Source of the DNA: Termitidicoccus mucosus
Lineage (GTDB): Bacteria > Verrucomicrobiota > Verrucomicrobiia > Opitutales > Opitutaceae
Length of the DNA stretch: 64,000 nt
Assembly (NCBI RefSeq): GCF_038725785.1
Contig: NZ_CP109796.1
Coordinates: 3,720,001 to 3,784,000 of the forward strand
Direction of reading: 5' to 3'
The position numbers and the translations under genes are program-made. Below the pieces are notes generated by a model that had not been told where the DNA came from, made no database searches, and saw nothing but the letters and a program-made list of their open reading frames with translations. Below are positions 1-9,128 of this stretch, one piece after another. Numbering within the stretch: the stretch's first letter is position 1; each line of letters starts with the position of its first letter.

Positions 1-262
1 TCTTGGGTGAATGGAGGGATGGCTTGAGGCCTGCGACCGATGGAGTGGCAGTTTCTTCATCGATAGCCCAAATTTGGTTTCTATTTATAATATCAGGTTA
101 ATAATCGATATAAAACAATGCCTTCCTGCAGGTAAATTGGCGCTTACATCAATAATTGATATGCCTTCATTATGGTAAAAAAGATATTATCATTAAAATA
201 CGGGGATGCGAGTAGAAAGTTTGGAAATCCCGCTATTTCCCGCGTTTCCAAGATTCACCCCC
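1..262. other. AT-rich stretch without a recognisable gene
   Basis: No open reading frame with family features is visible here on either strand. The stretch is clearly richer in A and T than the genes that follow. It ends at the terminator of the small minus-strand gene downstream. It may be the promoter or 3' region of a gene left of the window. Nothing more specific can be supported. Confidence 0.5.
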
Positions 263-291
263 AAAAAAAGCCCCCGGATTTCTCCGGGGGC
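263..291 (-). terminator. Rho-independent terminator of the small minus-strand membrane protein gene
   Basis: A perfect 9-bp GC-rich stem (270-278 with 283-291) closes a 4-nt loop. On the minus strand it is followed by a run of seven T (263-269). It lies 33 bases beyond the stop codon of the gene at 324-509, which supports that gene being real. Confidence 0.85.
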
Positions 292-323
292 CGTTCTTGT
301 TTGGTTCTACTAAGAAAACACAC

Positions 324-509
324 TCAACGATTGCGGGAGTGACGGAGGTCACGCCCATAATCGATGACCGCCACGGTGAGGAGCGAAGCTACGGCTCCGT
401 AACCGAGGAGACTCTCAATCCTGATGTTCGTGTCCACAGTCGCGAGGACCGCGACGATGGCCGCAAAGCCACCGAGCACAAGAGCAGGAATCAAGCGGTT
501 GGTTTTCAT
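324..509 (-). CDS. Small two-helix membrane protein, unknown function
   Basis: A 61-residue protein. Residues 7-24 (IPALVLGGFAAIVAVLAT) and about 33-50 form two hydrophobic segments, and the C-terminus is basic (RDLRHSRNR), so both ends probably face the cytoplasm. I do not recognise a family. A strong factor-independent terminator follows directly, which argues that the gene is transcribed alone. No strong Shine-Dalgarno sequence is visible before the ATG. It diverges from the LysR regulator across about 200 AT-rich bases that probably hold both promoters. It could also be a chance open frame, but the terminator makes that less likely. Confidence 0.55.
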   Translation of the reverse strand: MKTNRLIPALVLGGFAAIVAVLATVDTNIRIESLLGYGAVASLLTVAVIDYGRDLRHSRNR

Positions 510-711
510 GTTTTTGCTTTCTGTTTTAGGTTAGCCGCACCTCGATACGAAATGCGGGATGCAATGATGATACAACACATCTGGAATAGGAGAAATAATT
601 GCTTTCTATTGAATTCATAGGAGGAAGCTATATATGCTTGAATTGGAAGATTAAGTTTAGGCTAGGAAATCATCGCAACTGATTGATCCTCTTTAATTTC
701 AGACTTATTGC

Positions 712-1635
712 ATGGAGCTTCAACAACTACGCTATCTCGTCGCCGTGGCCGAGACCGGGAATTTCACCCGGGCGGCCGAGCGCTGCTTTGTCACTCAACC
801 ATCTCTCAGTCAGCAGATAATAAATCTGGAGACCGAGCTGGGCCATAAACTCTTCCACCGGCTGGGACGCCGGGCGGTGCCGACCGAGACGGGCGAGATG
901 TTCATCGGACGCGCCCGCCGCATCCTGTTTGAGGTGGAAACGGCGGCCAAGGAGATTCAGGACAGCCCGTCCCAGGAGCGGCGCATCACGGTGGGCGCCA
1001 CCCCGAGCATCATGCCCTACTGGCTGCCGCCGCTTATCCTGGAGGCGACCGGGCGGTTTCCGGGCTTGGTGATCAACACGCTGGAAAACTTCCACGCGCC
1101 GCTGCTCAACGCGGTGGTGGACGGCGAGGTTGACCTGGCATTGATTTCGATGCCGGTGGACGACCACCGCGTGGCTGCGGAGGTCCTGTTTCGGGAGCCG
1201 CTGCTGCTGGTCGTCGCCGAAGGCCATCCGCTGGCGTCCAAGCCGGAGGTGACGGCGCACGATCTGGCGGATGAGACCTTTGTGCTGCTCGGGCATTCCA
1301 GCAGCCTGGCCTCGCAAATCCAGCGATTCTGCGGCGACCACGATTTCGAGCCGCGCAGCGGGCATCATTGCGCGCAGATACGCACCGTGAAATCACTCGT
1401 GGCGGTCGGCGCGGGGATCTCCATTTTGCCAAAATCGGCCCGCACCAGCGTGGACCCGGTGAGCCTGGTTTACCGGAAGCTGAGCGGTCGCGCCCCCTAT
1501 CGGGAAATCGCCCTTGTGCGCCACCTCCAGCGTTACCAAAGCCACGGCGCGAACCAGTTCATCACGCTCCTGCGGGAAAATGTGCGGGCCTTGGACGCGG
1601 GCAAAAGGGAGACCGGGGGTAAGGCCGGCAAATGA
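712..1635 (+). CDS. LysR-family transcriptional regulator, OxyR-like
   Basis: A 307-residue LysR regulator of normal length. Residues 1-60 form the winged helix-turn-helix (MELQQLRYLVAVAETGNFTR, then TQPSLSQQI), and about 90-295 the periplasmic-binding-protein-like effector domain. Overall it is closest to the OxyR branch (FVLLGHSS...RFC, then VKSLVAVGAGISILP). OxyR senses peroxide through a Cys pair in the pattern GHCLR(x)6C. Here the position matching the peroxidatic Cys reads Ser (S198 in GHSSSLA), while the partner Cys is kept (C207) and another Cys lies at 220. Classical disulfide sensing therefore looks unlikely and the effector is unknown. No catalase or peroxiredoxin lies nearby. It diverges from the small membrane protein gene, a usual arrangement for an autoregulated LysR gene. 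Confidence 0.9.
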   Translation: MELQQLRYLVAVAETGNFTRAAERCFVTQPSLSQQIINLETELGHKLFHRLGRRAVPTETGEMFIGRARRILFEVETAAKEIQDSPSQERRITVGATPSIMPYWLPPLILEATGRFPGLVINTLENFHAPLLNAVVDGEVDLALISMPVDDHRVAAEVLFREPLLLVVAEGHPLASKPEVTAHDLADETFVLLGHSSSLASQIQRFCGDHDFEPRSGHHCAQIRTVKSLVAVGAGISILPKSARTSVDPVSLVYRKLSGRAPYREIALVRHLQRYQSHGANQFITLLRENVRALDAGKRETGGKAGK

Positions 1636-1656
1636 CAGCCCAAAAAATCGTTCGGT

Positions 1657-1750
1657 TTTATCTCACACCAAGGCACGAAGGCACAAAGTACCGGCAAGTG
1701 TGCCGTTATGATTCATTCCTTTGTGCCTTCGTGCCTTGGTGTGAGATAAA
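1657..1750. repeat. Inverted repeat, 32-bp perfect arms (family E)
   Basis: Arms 1657-1688 and 1719-1750 are exact reverse complements over 32 bp, separated by 30 bases. The arm carries the word GGCACGAAGGCAC, which is itself a short repetition. The element lies between the LysR gene and the dehydrogenase gene and could fold into a long hairpin in RNA. It resembles the CGAAGG-type elements at 3066-3356 and 59882-59998. Confidence 0.9.
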
Positions 1751-1890
1751 TGGTTCCCTTGCCCGTTCCCCTTCCCGTTCACTCGTTTTGATTTCGGAAC
1801 GCTTCCTGCATGGGCACGATCACGGCTGGCAAACAAACATCGCGCGCGCCCGAAAAACCGCCAACATCCGCGCGCACCATTTTCCATCGC

Positions 1891-3042
1891 ATGAAAACCG
1901 TTCGCATAGGCATCGCAGGACTCGGCATGGGCACGCTCCATGCCAACAACATCCTTTCCGGCCAAATCCCGCGCCTCGAGCTCGCCGCCGTCGCCGACAT
2001 GGACGAGGCGCGCCGCGCCGCGTTTCCCGGCGTCAAGGGCTTCGCCACCGCCGAGGAGATGATCGGCTCCGGGCTGATCGACGCGATCCTCGTCGCCACG
2101 CCGCACTACTCGCACACGCCGATCGGCATCGCGGCGCTGCAGGCCGGGCTGCACGTGATGATGGAAAAACCGCTCGTCGTGCACAAGGCCGAGGCGCGCC
2201 GCCTGCTCGACGCGCACACCGGCAAAAAACAGGTCTTCGCGGTGATGTTCAACCAGCGCACCGATCCGTATTACCGGAAAATCCGCGAATACATCCGCAA
2301 CGGCGACCTCGGCGAGGTGCGCCGCGTGAACTGGATCGTGACCGACTGGTTCCGCACCGAGGCCTACTACGCCTCGAGCGCCTGGCGCGCCACGTGGAAG
2401 GGCGAGGGCGGCGGCGTGCTGCTCAACCAGTGCCCGCACAACCTCGACATGCTCCAGTGGCTCTTCGGCCTGCCCGCGCGCGTGCGCGCCCACGCCGGGT
2501 TCGGGCGCTACCACCGCATCGAGGTCGAGGACGATGTCACGGCCTACATCGAGTTTTCCAACGGCGCGACCGGCGTGTTTGTCGCCTCCACCGGCGAGGC
2601 GCCCGGCACCAACCGCCTCGAAATCACCGGCGAGCGCGGCCGTGTCGTGTATGAGAACGACCGGATCACCTTCACGCAAAACGCCGCCCCGATGACGCAG
2701 TTCAGCCGCGTGACCGCCGAGGCGTTCGCGCGTCCCGCCACAACGGAGCATGTCTTCGACGCGCCGGACCACGGCGAGCAGCACGCCGGCATCCTGAAGA
2801 ATTTCACCGGCGCGATTCTCGACGGGGAAAAACTGATCGCGCCCGCGTCCGAGGGGCTGGCCTCCGTCGAGATTGCCAACGCGATGCTGCTCTCCGCGTG
2901 GCTGGACAAGGACATCCCGTTCCCGCTCGACGCGGAGCTTTACGAAAAAATGCTCAACCAGCGCATCGCGATCTCCAGCGCGCCCAAGGTGAGGAAAACC
3001 GTCGTGAACCAGCCCGATTTTTCGAAATCGTTCCGGCGCTGA
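1891..3042 (+). CDS. Gfo/Idh/MocA-family NAD(P)-dependent oxidoreductase
   Basis: A 383-residue protein. The N-terminus shows the Rossmann motif (MKTVRIGIAGLGMGTLHANN). The family EKP motif follows (MMEKPLVVHK), whose Lys is part of the active site. The C-terminal alpha/beta domain contains GGGVLLNQCPHNLDMLQW, matching the family His/Asp region. Such enzymes oxidise or epimerise sugars, inositols or their derivatives with NAD(P). The substrate cannot be told from sequence. An in-frame ATG at 1810 would add 27 residues before the nucleotide-binding strand; that segment has no family similarity, so the start at 1891 is chosen. It stands alone between two inverted-repeat elements. A role in sugar catabolism is inferred from the carbohydrate-rich gene content of the window. 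Confidence 0.9.
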   Translation: MKTVRIGIAGLGMGTLHANNILSGQIPRLELAAVADMDEARRAAFPGVKGFATAEEMIGSGLIDAILVATPHYSHTPIGIAALQAGLHVMMEKPLVVHKAEARRLLDAHTGKKQVFAVMFNQRTDPYYRKIREYIRNGDLGEVRRVNWIVTDWFRTEAYYASSAWRATWKGEGGGVLLNQCPHNLDMLQWLFGLPARVRAHAGFGRYHRIEVEDDVTAYIEFSNGATGVFVASTGEAPGTNRLEITGERGRVVYENDRITFTQNAAPMTQFSRVTAEAFARPATTEHVFDAPDHGEQHAGILKNFTGAILDGEKLIAPASEGLASVEIANAMLLSAWLDKDIPFPLDAELYEKMLNQRIAISSAPKVRKTVVNQPDFSKSFRR

Positions 3043-3065
3043 GCGACGAAAACGGCCGGGCTTGG

Positions 3066-3356
3066 TTTTATATAACCGCGAAGAATACGAAGGGCGCGAA
3101 AAATATAATACCATTCCCGAACTATTTATAGACTTATCATGGTAGGGCGAGGCGTCCCGCCGAGCCGCGAACCGTTCACGGCTCGGCGGGACGCCTCGCC
3201 CTACCTGAATATAAATTTCGTTTGGAAACGATATAAGGGCCGGGTGCCACTCAACGTGCTGTCAGGCCGGGTGGCGCGGGCCTCTCTTTGCATCCCACCC
3301 ATAAAACCGGCACGCATTTTTTCCGCGCTCTTCGCGTCCTTCGCGGTTATATAAAA
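3066..3356. repeat. Nested inverted-repeat elements filling the gap (outer family E)
   Basis: This 360-base gap holds no gene. Outer arms (about 3066-3103 and 3317-3356) are imperfect reverse complements built on ACCGCGAAG and CGAAGG words. A complete family A palindrome (3141-3205) sits inside. Bases 3206-3316 show nothing recognisable. The nesting suggests that one element inserted into another. Confidence 0.75.
3141..3205. repeat. Family A palindromic element, 27-bp perfect arms
   Basis: Arms 3141-3167 and 3179-3205 are exact reverse complements (start GGTAGGGCGAGGCGTCCCGC), with an 11-base loop. The same 27-bp arm and a similar 11-base loop recur at 47992-48056. A one-sided copy is at 6683-6708. 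The bases just left of it (ATACCATTCCCGAA) also recur left of the 47992 copy, so the mobile unit is larger than the palindrome. Confidence 0.9.
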
Positions 3357-3402
3357 TCCATGCGCTTTCGGGGATATTCCGCATCCTTCGCCGCCGCCAG
3401 AG

Positions 3403-4635
3403 TCATGCCTGACGCGCCCGCCCGGCCGCCAGCCGCAACGACGCGAAGGCCGCCGCCGCGCACACCGCGAGCGTCACGCCCATGGGCGCCGCGCTCTCCG
3501 TGCCGAAGCAACCCGCCAGCGCGCCCGCCAGCCCGCCCATGCCGAATTGCAGCGTGCCGAGCAACGCCGCCGCGCTTCCCGCCGCGCGCCCAAACGGCTC
3601 CAGCGCCAGCGCAATCGCGTTCGGCCCCACCATGCCGCCCGACGCCAGGGTCAAAAAGAGCATCGCCACCATCGCCGGGAAACCCCCGAGCCCCGTCCAC
3701 GCGCACACCGCCAGCGCCAGCCCCGCGAGCAGCACCACGGCCAGCACGACGCCGAGTATCCGCCCCGGCGCGTGATTGTGCAGCAGCTTCCGGTTGAGCG
3801 CCGCCGCGCCGAGCATCCCCAGCGCATTGAGCCCGAAAAACGCCGAGAACCCCGCCGGCGACACGCCGTTCAACTCGATGAACACATGCGGCGAGCACGT
3901 GATGTAGGTGAACAAGGCCCCGGCGTTGAAGCCGAGTACCAGCGCGTAACCCAGGAAACGCCGTTCGCCCAGCAGCCGCCAGTAGCCCGCGACCGCCGAC
4001 AGCACGCCCAGCCGGCTCCGCCGTTCCGCCGGCAGCGATTCCGGCAGCCCGAACATCACCGCCAGCCACGCCGTCACCCCCACCGCCAGCAACACCCAGA
4101 AAATGCCGCGCCACCCGCCCAGCGGCAGGATTTGCGCCCCCGCTATCGGCGCGAGGATCGGGGCCGCGCCCATGACGATCATCAACAACGAAAACGCCGA
4201 CGCCGACTCGCGCCCCGAGAACCGGTCGCGGACGACGGCCCGCGAGAGCACCATCCCCGCCGCGCCGCCCAGCGCCATCGCCACCCGCCAGCCGATCAGC
4301 TCACCCGCCGACCCCGCGCTCGCGCAGCCCACCGACGCCAGCGCGAACAGCGCCAGCCCGCACAGCAACGGACGCCGCCGTCCGAACCGGTCGGAGAGCG
4401 GCCCGTAGATCATTTGGGAGAGCGCCACCGCGATGAAAAAGACGGACAGGCTGAATTGCGCCGCGCTCTCGCTGGTGCGCAGGTCGCGGGCGATTTGCGG
4501 CAGCGCGGGCAGATACATGTCGGTCGCAAGCGGCCCGAACGCGGCGAGCAGGGCGAGGATCAGGATCAATCGGTAGTAGCGCGCCCCGGCCCTTGCCGGC
4601 GGCGCGTGGTGGACAGTGTCGGTGTTTGCAACCAT
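3403..4635 (-). CDS. Bcr/CflA-type multidrug efflux transporter (MFS)
   Basis: A 410-residue major facilitator protein with about 12 hydrophobic segments. The first helix ends in FGPLATDMYLPALPQIA, the signature of the Bcr/CflA drug:H+ antiporter group (bicyclomycin, chloramphenicol, sulfonamide efflux). The MFS loop 2-3 motif appears as GPLSDRFGRRRPLL. The start at 4635 is preferred because the 30 residues that a start at 4725 would add are polar and unrelated to the family. It is convergent with the dehydrogenase gene and appears monocistronic. The real substrate is unknown. Confidence 0.9.
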   Translation of the reverse strand: MVANTDTVHHAPPARAGARYYRLILILALLAAFGPLATDMYLPALPQIARDLRTSESAAQFSLSVFFIAVALSQMIYGPLSDRFGRRRPLLCGLALFALASVGCASAGSAGELIGWRVAMALGGAAGMVLSRAVVRDRFSGRESASAFSLLMIVMGAAPILAPIAGAQILPLGGWRGIFWVLLAVGVTAWLAVMFGLPESLPAERRSRLGVLSAVAGYWRLLGERRFLGYALVLGFNAGALFTYITCSPHVFIELNGVSPAGFSAFFGLNALGMLGAAALNRKLLHNHAPGRILGVVLAVVLLAGLALAVCAWTGLGGFPAMVAMLFLTLASGGMVGPNAIALALEPFGRAAGSAAALLGTLQFGMGGLAGALAGCFGTESAAPMGVTLAVCAAAAFASLRLAAGRARQA

Positions 4636-4738
4636 CCCGCGCAGATTACGTTTTCCGGGTTTTGTGTCATGTGGCTTTTTTAAAAAACCGGGACGTCTCC
4701 GTTTGGCGTGAGGTTTCCAGAGCACGCGTCAACGCGTG

Positions 4739-4866
4739 GCGCAGGCATCCTTGCCTGCCGTCCTCAAAAGGTCGCGCGAAGCGCGGCATTTTTCCGAGAG
4801 AAAGAGAATCAGCGGCGCGGCGCGCCTTTGGTTTCGACGGCAGGCAGGATGCTACGCTACGAAACG
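4739..4866. repeat. Family D inverted-repeat element, copy 1
   Basis: Arms 4745-4762 and 4836-4852 share the words GGCATCC/GGATGC and CCTGCC/GGCAGG. The 70-base loop (GCGCGAAGCGCGGCATTT, then a GAGAGAAAG run) reappears in reverse orientation in the larger copy at 43490-43680. The element lies between two minus-strand genes and occupies much of the 282-base gap. Confidence 0.8.
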
Positions 4867-4917
4867 CCCGCGCCGCTCCTGCGCGGAATTTTTTCCCGGG
4901 CGGGGCCGCGGCCGCGC

Positions 4918-5844
4918 TCAGATTTGCGTGCGGAAGTAGGCGATGGCCCGCTTGAGGCCCTCCTCCAGCGGGATTTTCGGCTCCCAGCCGAGGACTTTTT
5001 TCGCCAGCGAGATGTCGGGACGGCGCTGCTTCGGGTCGTCGGACGGAAGCGGATGGTGGACGATTTTGGATTTGCCGCCGACCTGCTTGAGCACGGCCTC
5101 GGCCAGCCCGAGCATGGTGAACTCGCCCGGGTTGCCGCAGTTCAGCGGGCCGACGATCTCGGCCTGGTTCATGAAGCGCACAAAGCCTTCGATGAGGTCG
5201 TCCACATAGCAGAAGGAGCGCGTCTGCGAACCGTCGCCGTAGATGGTGAGGTCGTCGCCGCGCAGCGCCTGCACGATGAAGTTCGACACGACGCGTCCGT
5301 CGTTGGGGAGCATGCGCGGGCCGTAGGTGTTGAAGATACGGATGACGCGGATATCGACCTTGTTTTCGCGGTGGTAATCGAAGAAGAGCGTCTCGGCGCA
5401 ACGCTTGCCCTCGTCGTAGCAGGAGCGGCGCCCGATGGGGTTGACGTTGCCCCAGTAGTCCTCGGGCTGCGGGTGCACGTGCGGGTCGCCGTAAACCTCC
5501 GACGTGCTCGCCTGAAACACCCGCGCGCGCACGCGCTTGGCGAGGCCGAGGCAGTTGATCGCGCCCATCACCGAGGTCTTGGTGGTCTTGATGGGATTGT
5601 ACTGGTAGTGCGGCGGCGAGGCGGGACAGGCGAGGTTGTAGATCTGGTCCACCTCGAACTTGAACGGGTCGATCACGTCGTGCCGCACGAGTTCGAAACG
5701 CGGATGGCCGGCGAGGTGCGCGATGTTGGCCTTGCGGCCGGTGAAGAAGTTGTCGAGGCAGATGACCTCGTGCCCATCATTGATGAGACGGTCGCAAAGA
5801 TTGGAGCCGAGGAAGCCTGCGCCCCCTGTCACAAGAATACGCAT
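4918..5844 (-). CDS. uxs: UDP-glucuronate decarboxylase (UDP-xylose synthase)
   Basis: A 308-residue extended short-chain dehydrogenase. The N-terminus has the Rossmann motif ([16 protein letters not shown]), and the NAD ribose contact follows ([12 protein letters not shown]). Catalytic YxxxK is seen in [11 protein letters not shown], with the TSEVYGDP strand before it. The run [11 protein letters not shown] and the stretch NTYGPRM are characteristic of UXS enzymes, which convert UDP-glucuronate to UDP-xylose with tightly bound NAD. The product would feed cell-surface polysaccharide or glycoprotein synthesis. The start at 5844 places the glycine motif at residue 8; an in-frame ATG at 5973 would add 43 unrelated residues. 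Other NDP-sugar epimerases are possible but fit the motifs less well. Confidence 0.92.
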   Translation of the reverse strand: MRILVTGGAGFLGSNLCDRLINDGHEVICLDNFFTGRKANIAHLAGHPRFELVRHDVIDPFKFEVDQIYNLACPASPPHYQYNPIKTTKTSVMGAINCLGLAKRVRARVFQASTSEVYGDPHVHPQPEDYWGNVNPIGRRSCYDEGKRCAETLFFDYHRENKVDIRVIRIFNTYGPRMLPNDGRVVSNFIVQALRGDDLTIYGDGSQTRSFCYVDDLIEGFVRFMNQAEIVGPLNCGNPGEFTMLGLAEAVLKQVGGKSKIVHHPLPSDDPKQRRPDISLAKKVLGWEPKIPLEEGLKRAIAYFRTQI

Positions 5845-5996
5845 ACTGGGGTGCACGATGCGGAAAGCCCGCCGACGGGCCAGCGAAATCAGCACGGGGA
5901 AACCATTAACAAAAAATTCGTAGGGGCGCGGCGGCGCGGTGCGGACAGAAATGCCCGCGCGCCTCGAAAACACCCCGCGCTTGCGCCGCGCGGCCG

Positions 5997-6587
5997 TTGC
6001 GTCATTTTCCCGTCATGCTTTCGCGCCGCGCCTTTCATTTTCTCACGCCCGCCCTGCTCCTCGCCGCGCTGGTGGCCGGCGGATGCGGGAAGCCGCCCTA
6101 CGACACGCCGGTGAAGGCGGAAAGCGTCGAGCAACTGAATGTTTCCATCAGCTTTCTCGCCCGGCAGCTCGGTGCCGCGGAGACACAGGAAATCCACGCC
6201 TGCCTCGATGAGATCCGCCTCTCGCTCATGCAGCTCCAAGGCGCGGGCGGCCCCGCCGCCATCAACCGCGCCCTCTGCCAGAACGTCAACGGGCTGCCGC
6301 TCAAGTCCATCGTCGCACTCGGCTACGAATTGCGCATCGACCGGCTCGAACAGGAAAAGGCCGCGCTGGTGGAGGATCTCGCCTACAAGGAAAAACTCCG
6401 CACGAGCCCCGGCGACACCGCCTCCGCCACGACCCTGGCCAACCTGAAAATCGTCGGGCGCGAGCAGCTCGAAAAAATCAACGACAGAATCGAGCAAAGC
6501 AAAAAACGCCTCGAGGCGTTCCGCCAGCAGCACAACCTCGGCGGACATCCCGCCGCCAAGCCCATCCCCGACAAAAGCAACGCATAA
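5997..6587 (+). CDS. Putative lipoprotein, unknown function
   Basis: A 196-residue protein with a signal peptide (hydrophobic core [15 protein letters not shown]) and a lipobox LVAGGC, so it is predicted to be lipidated at the Cys of GGCGKPP. The mature part is largely helical and charged. Residues about 110-185 ([20 protein letters not shown]...[20 protein letters not shown]) look like coiled coil. No family is recognised. A second in-frame ATG at 6015 would also give a good signal peptide. It diverges from uxs. A periplasmic structural or envelope-associated role is only a guess. Confidence 0.75.
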   Translation: MRHFPVMLSRRAFHFLTPALLLAALVAGGCGKPPYDTPVKAESVEQLNVSISFLARQLGAAETQEIHACLDEIRLSLMQLQGAGGPAAINRALCQNVNGLPLKSIVALGYELRIDRLEQEKAALVEDLAYKEKLRTSPGDTASATTLANLKIVGREQLEKINDRIEQSKKRLEAFRQQHNLGGHPAAKPIPDKSNA

Positions 6588-6941
6588 CCGCCGTCGCGTA
6601 ACGGACGACGATGCCAGGCCGCATCCAATCACATGGCACCGGCGTCCCTATGCCATTCATAAGCAAGACTTGCCCTTCAGGCAGGGCGAGGCGTCCCGCC
6701 GAGCCGCGGCCCAGCCGGAGGCTGCGCCCTGCCATTAATGGCATCTACTGCGCCCTTCTCATTCGCAAATGGCATTCTATCTTCGGATATTTGGGGCTCG
6801 GTCTCCGAATTGCAGGGTGCAAGCAGCGATCCGATGCATATTGCGAAATGCACTGAAATCACGTTTTTGCAGGCTTCTTATATTATAATTAACTTATTGA
6901 CTATAGCCATATTATAAAATAAATCAGCGATTGGCACGCGG
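6588..6941. other. Gene-free gap with a degraded family A element
   Basis: No convincing gene is present. Bases 6680-6732 hold the left half of the family A palindrome (copy of the arm at 6683-6708) and a decayed right half (GCGCCCTGCC). Outer words ATGCCATTCATAAGC (6650) and AATGGCATTC flank it at a distance. Bases 6870-6925 are very AT-rich (TATTATAATTAAC, TTGACT, ATTATAAAAT) and probably include the promoter of the next gene, though no pair of boxes with good spacing can be fixed. Confidence 0.6.
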
Positions 6942-7289
6942 ATGGCTTTTATGGCGGCAGTTTCAACTACCATCACCATGAACCTGCCAAACGCCATCAG
7001 TCTTCTAGCCCTCGGAATTATTATGCGTCTGCTGCCCATCATAGCGCCGTCATGGGTGCCGGTTGACCCGTCGATCGGGACCAGCGCGCGCGAATTGTGG
7101 CTGATTCTGACTGGTTATGTGATTGGCGGGACCGGCGCGGTCTGGCTGCTGCGCGAGGGCACGCGGAAAACCGTGTTGGTGCTGGGCCAGGCCAATGCGC
7201 GGCTGCATGCGCTGGCCGAGGCCCGTGCGGAACGGCTCGCCCGCCGCTCCGGCGCCCTTCGGGACGCGGGCGCGCGCGTGAGGATGTAG
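6942..7289 (+). CDS. Small membrane protein, unknown function
   Basis: A 115-residue protein with two hydrophobic segments (about 15-36, LPNAISLLALGIIMRLLPII, and 52-71, LWLILTGYVIGGTGAVWLL). A basic, Ala/Arg-rich C-terminal helix follows (RLHALAEARAERLARR). Start codons at 6942, 6951 and 6978 are all in frame; the last begins just before the first membrane segment and may be the true one. No family is recognised. It precedes trpB by about 130 bases but shares no obvious function with it. Confidence 0.55.
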   Translation: MAFMAAVSTTITMNLPNAISLLALGIIMRLLPIIAPSWVPVDPSIGTSARELWLILTGYVIGGTGAVWLLREGTRKTVLVLGQANARLHALAEARAERLARRSGALRDAGARVRM

Positions 7290-7300
7290 TAGCAACGGGC

Positions 7301-7369
7301 TCGTTCTCGTTCTCTTGCTCATTCCCGTTCTCTCTTCCGGGACGTTTCGAGAACGCGCAGGAGAACGAT
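7301..7369. repeat. Degenerate inverted repeat of GTTCTC/GAGAAC words
   Basis: TCGTTCTCGTTCTC (7301-7314) is mirrored by two GAGAACG words in 7350-7369. The arms are short and imperfect. It lies in the leader of trpB. It could be a decayed member of the palindromic elements common in this window, or a weak hairpin in the trpB leader. Confidence 0.4.
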
Positions 7370-7417
7370 CGATCATGAAAAGCGGTTTGCCAGCGATGTG
7401 GCGCGGGGGTTCACTTC

Positions 7418-8670
<1,253 letters not shown>

Positions 8671-8671
<1 letters not shown>

Positions 8672-9120
8672 AGTGGCAAGACCCAAGTAGCAAGTATCAA
8701 GAGTACGGACAGGCATGAGTGGGCGAACGAATGATCTGACAGATCGAACTTTTGCGTTTGCTCAACGCGTGCGTCGTTTTGTGAACAGGCTGCCCCGGCA
8801 ACCTTCGAATTATGAAGACAGCAAACAACTCGTGCGTTCGTCAGGGTCGGTCGCAGCCAATTATATCGAGTCACAAGAAGGGCTCAGCAGAAAAGACTTC
8901 TTCTACCGGATAAAAGTCTGTCGCAAAGAAGCCCGTGAAAGCGCGCTTTGGCTGCGGCTGCTGGAAACCGGGGGCGATGCCACGCTCGACAGTGAGCGCC
9001 ATGCGCTCGCACAGGAGGCCGGCGAATTGAAGCGAATCTTTTCCAGCATCGCGGGCAAGGACGACACGGGTTGATCCTTGCCTGCTCTTTTCTTGCCACT
9101 TGTTACTTGCCACTTGTTAC
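8671..9120. repeat. Inverted short words flanking the four-helix-bundle gene
   Basis: AAGTGGCAAG (8671-8680) followed by AAGTAGCAAG lies directly after the trpB stop. CTTGCCACTT (9092-9101) with further TTGTTACTTGCCAC copies lies directly before yicC. The two sets are reverse complements, so the IVP gene is bracketed by inverted words. Similar words (AGTAACAAG, AAGTGACAAG) occur at 17753-17785 between coxA and coxC. Confidence 0.6.
8715..9074 (+). CDS. Four-helix-bundle protein (23S rRNA intervening-sequence / S23 family)
   Basis: A 119-residue protein. The segments LTDRTFAFAQRVRRFVNRLP, QLVRSSGSVAANYIESQEG and FFYRIKVCRKEARESALWLR match the four helix bundle family, first described from 23S rRNA intervening sequences. 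The fold is shared with the Avd accessory protein of diversity-generating retroelements. It is small, basic and probably nucleic-acid binding; its cellular role is not established. It sits between trpB and yicC, bracketed by inverted short repeats, and has less extreme codon GC than its neighbours. Both facts hint at insertion as a mobile cassette. No reverse transcriptase or variable repeat is nearby, so a retroelement cannot be claimed. Confidence 0.88.
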   Translation: MSGRTNDLTDRTFAFAQRVRRFVNRLPRQPSNYEDSKQLVRSSGSVAANYIESQEGLSRKDFFYRIKVCRKEARESALWLRLLETGGDATLDSERHALAQEAGELKRIFSSIAGKDDTG

Positions 9121-9128
9121 TTCTTCTC

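Noticed and set aside
297-620. Plus-strand open frame of 107 codons at the left end
   Set aside because: It starts inside the loop side of a terminator and is antisense to the small membrane protein gene, with no recognisable features.
1657-1750. Insertion sequence terminal repeats
   Set aside because: Only 30 bases lie between the arms, with no transposase, so it is a palindromic element rather than an IS.
1663-3114. A 483-codon minus-strand frame opposite the Gfo/Idh/MocA gene
   Set aside because: It begins inside an inverted repeat and shows no domain, whereas the plus strand has the Rossmann and EKP motifs.
6611-6856. Short plus-strand open frame of 81 codons
   Set aside because: It is made of a decayed family A repeat and AT-rich intergenic DNA, with no family features.
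8715-9074. Diversity-generating retroelement accessory gene (avd)
   Set aside because: The fold family is similar, but there is no reverse transcriptase, template repeat or variable repeat nearby.
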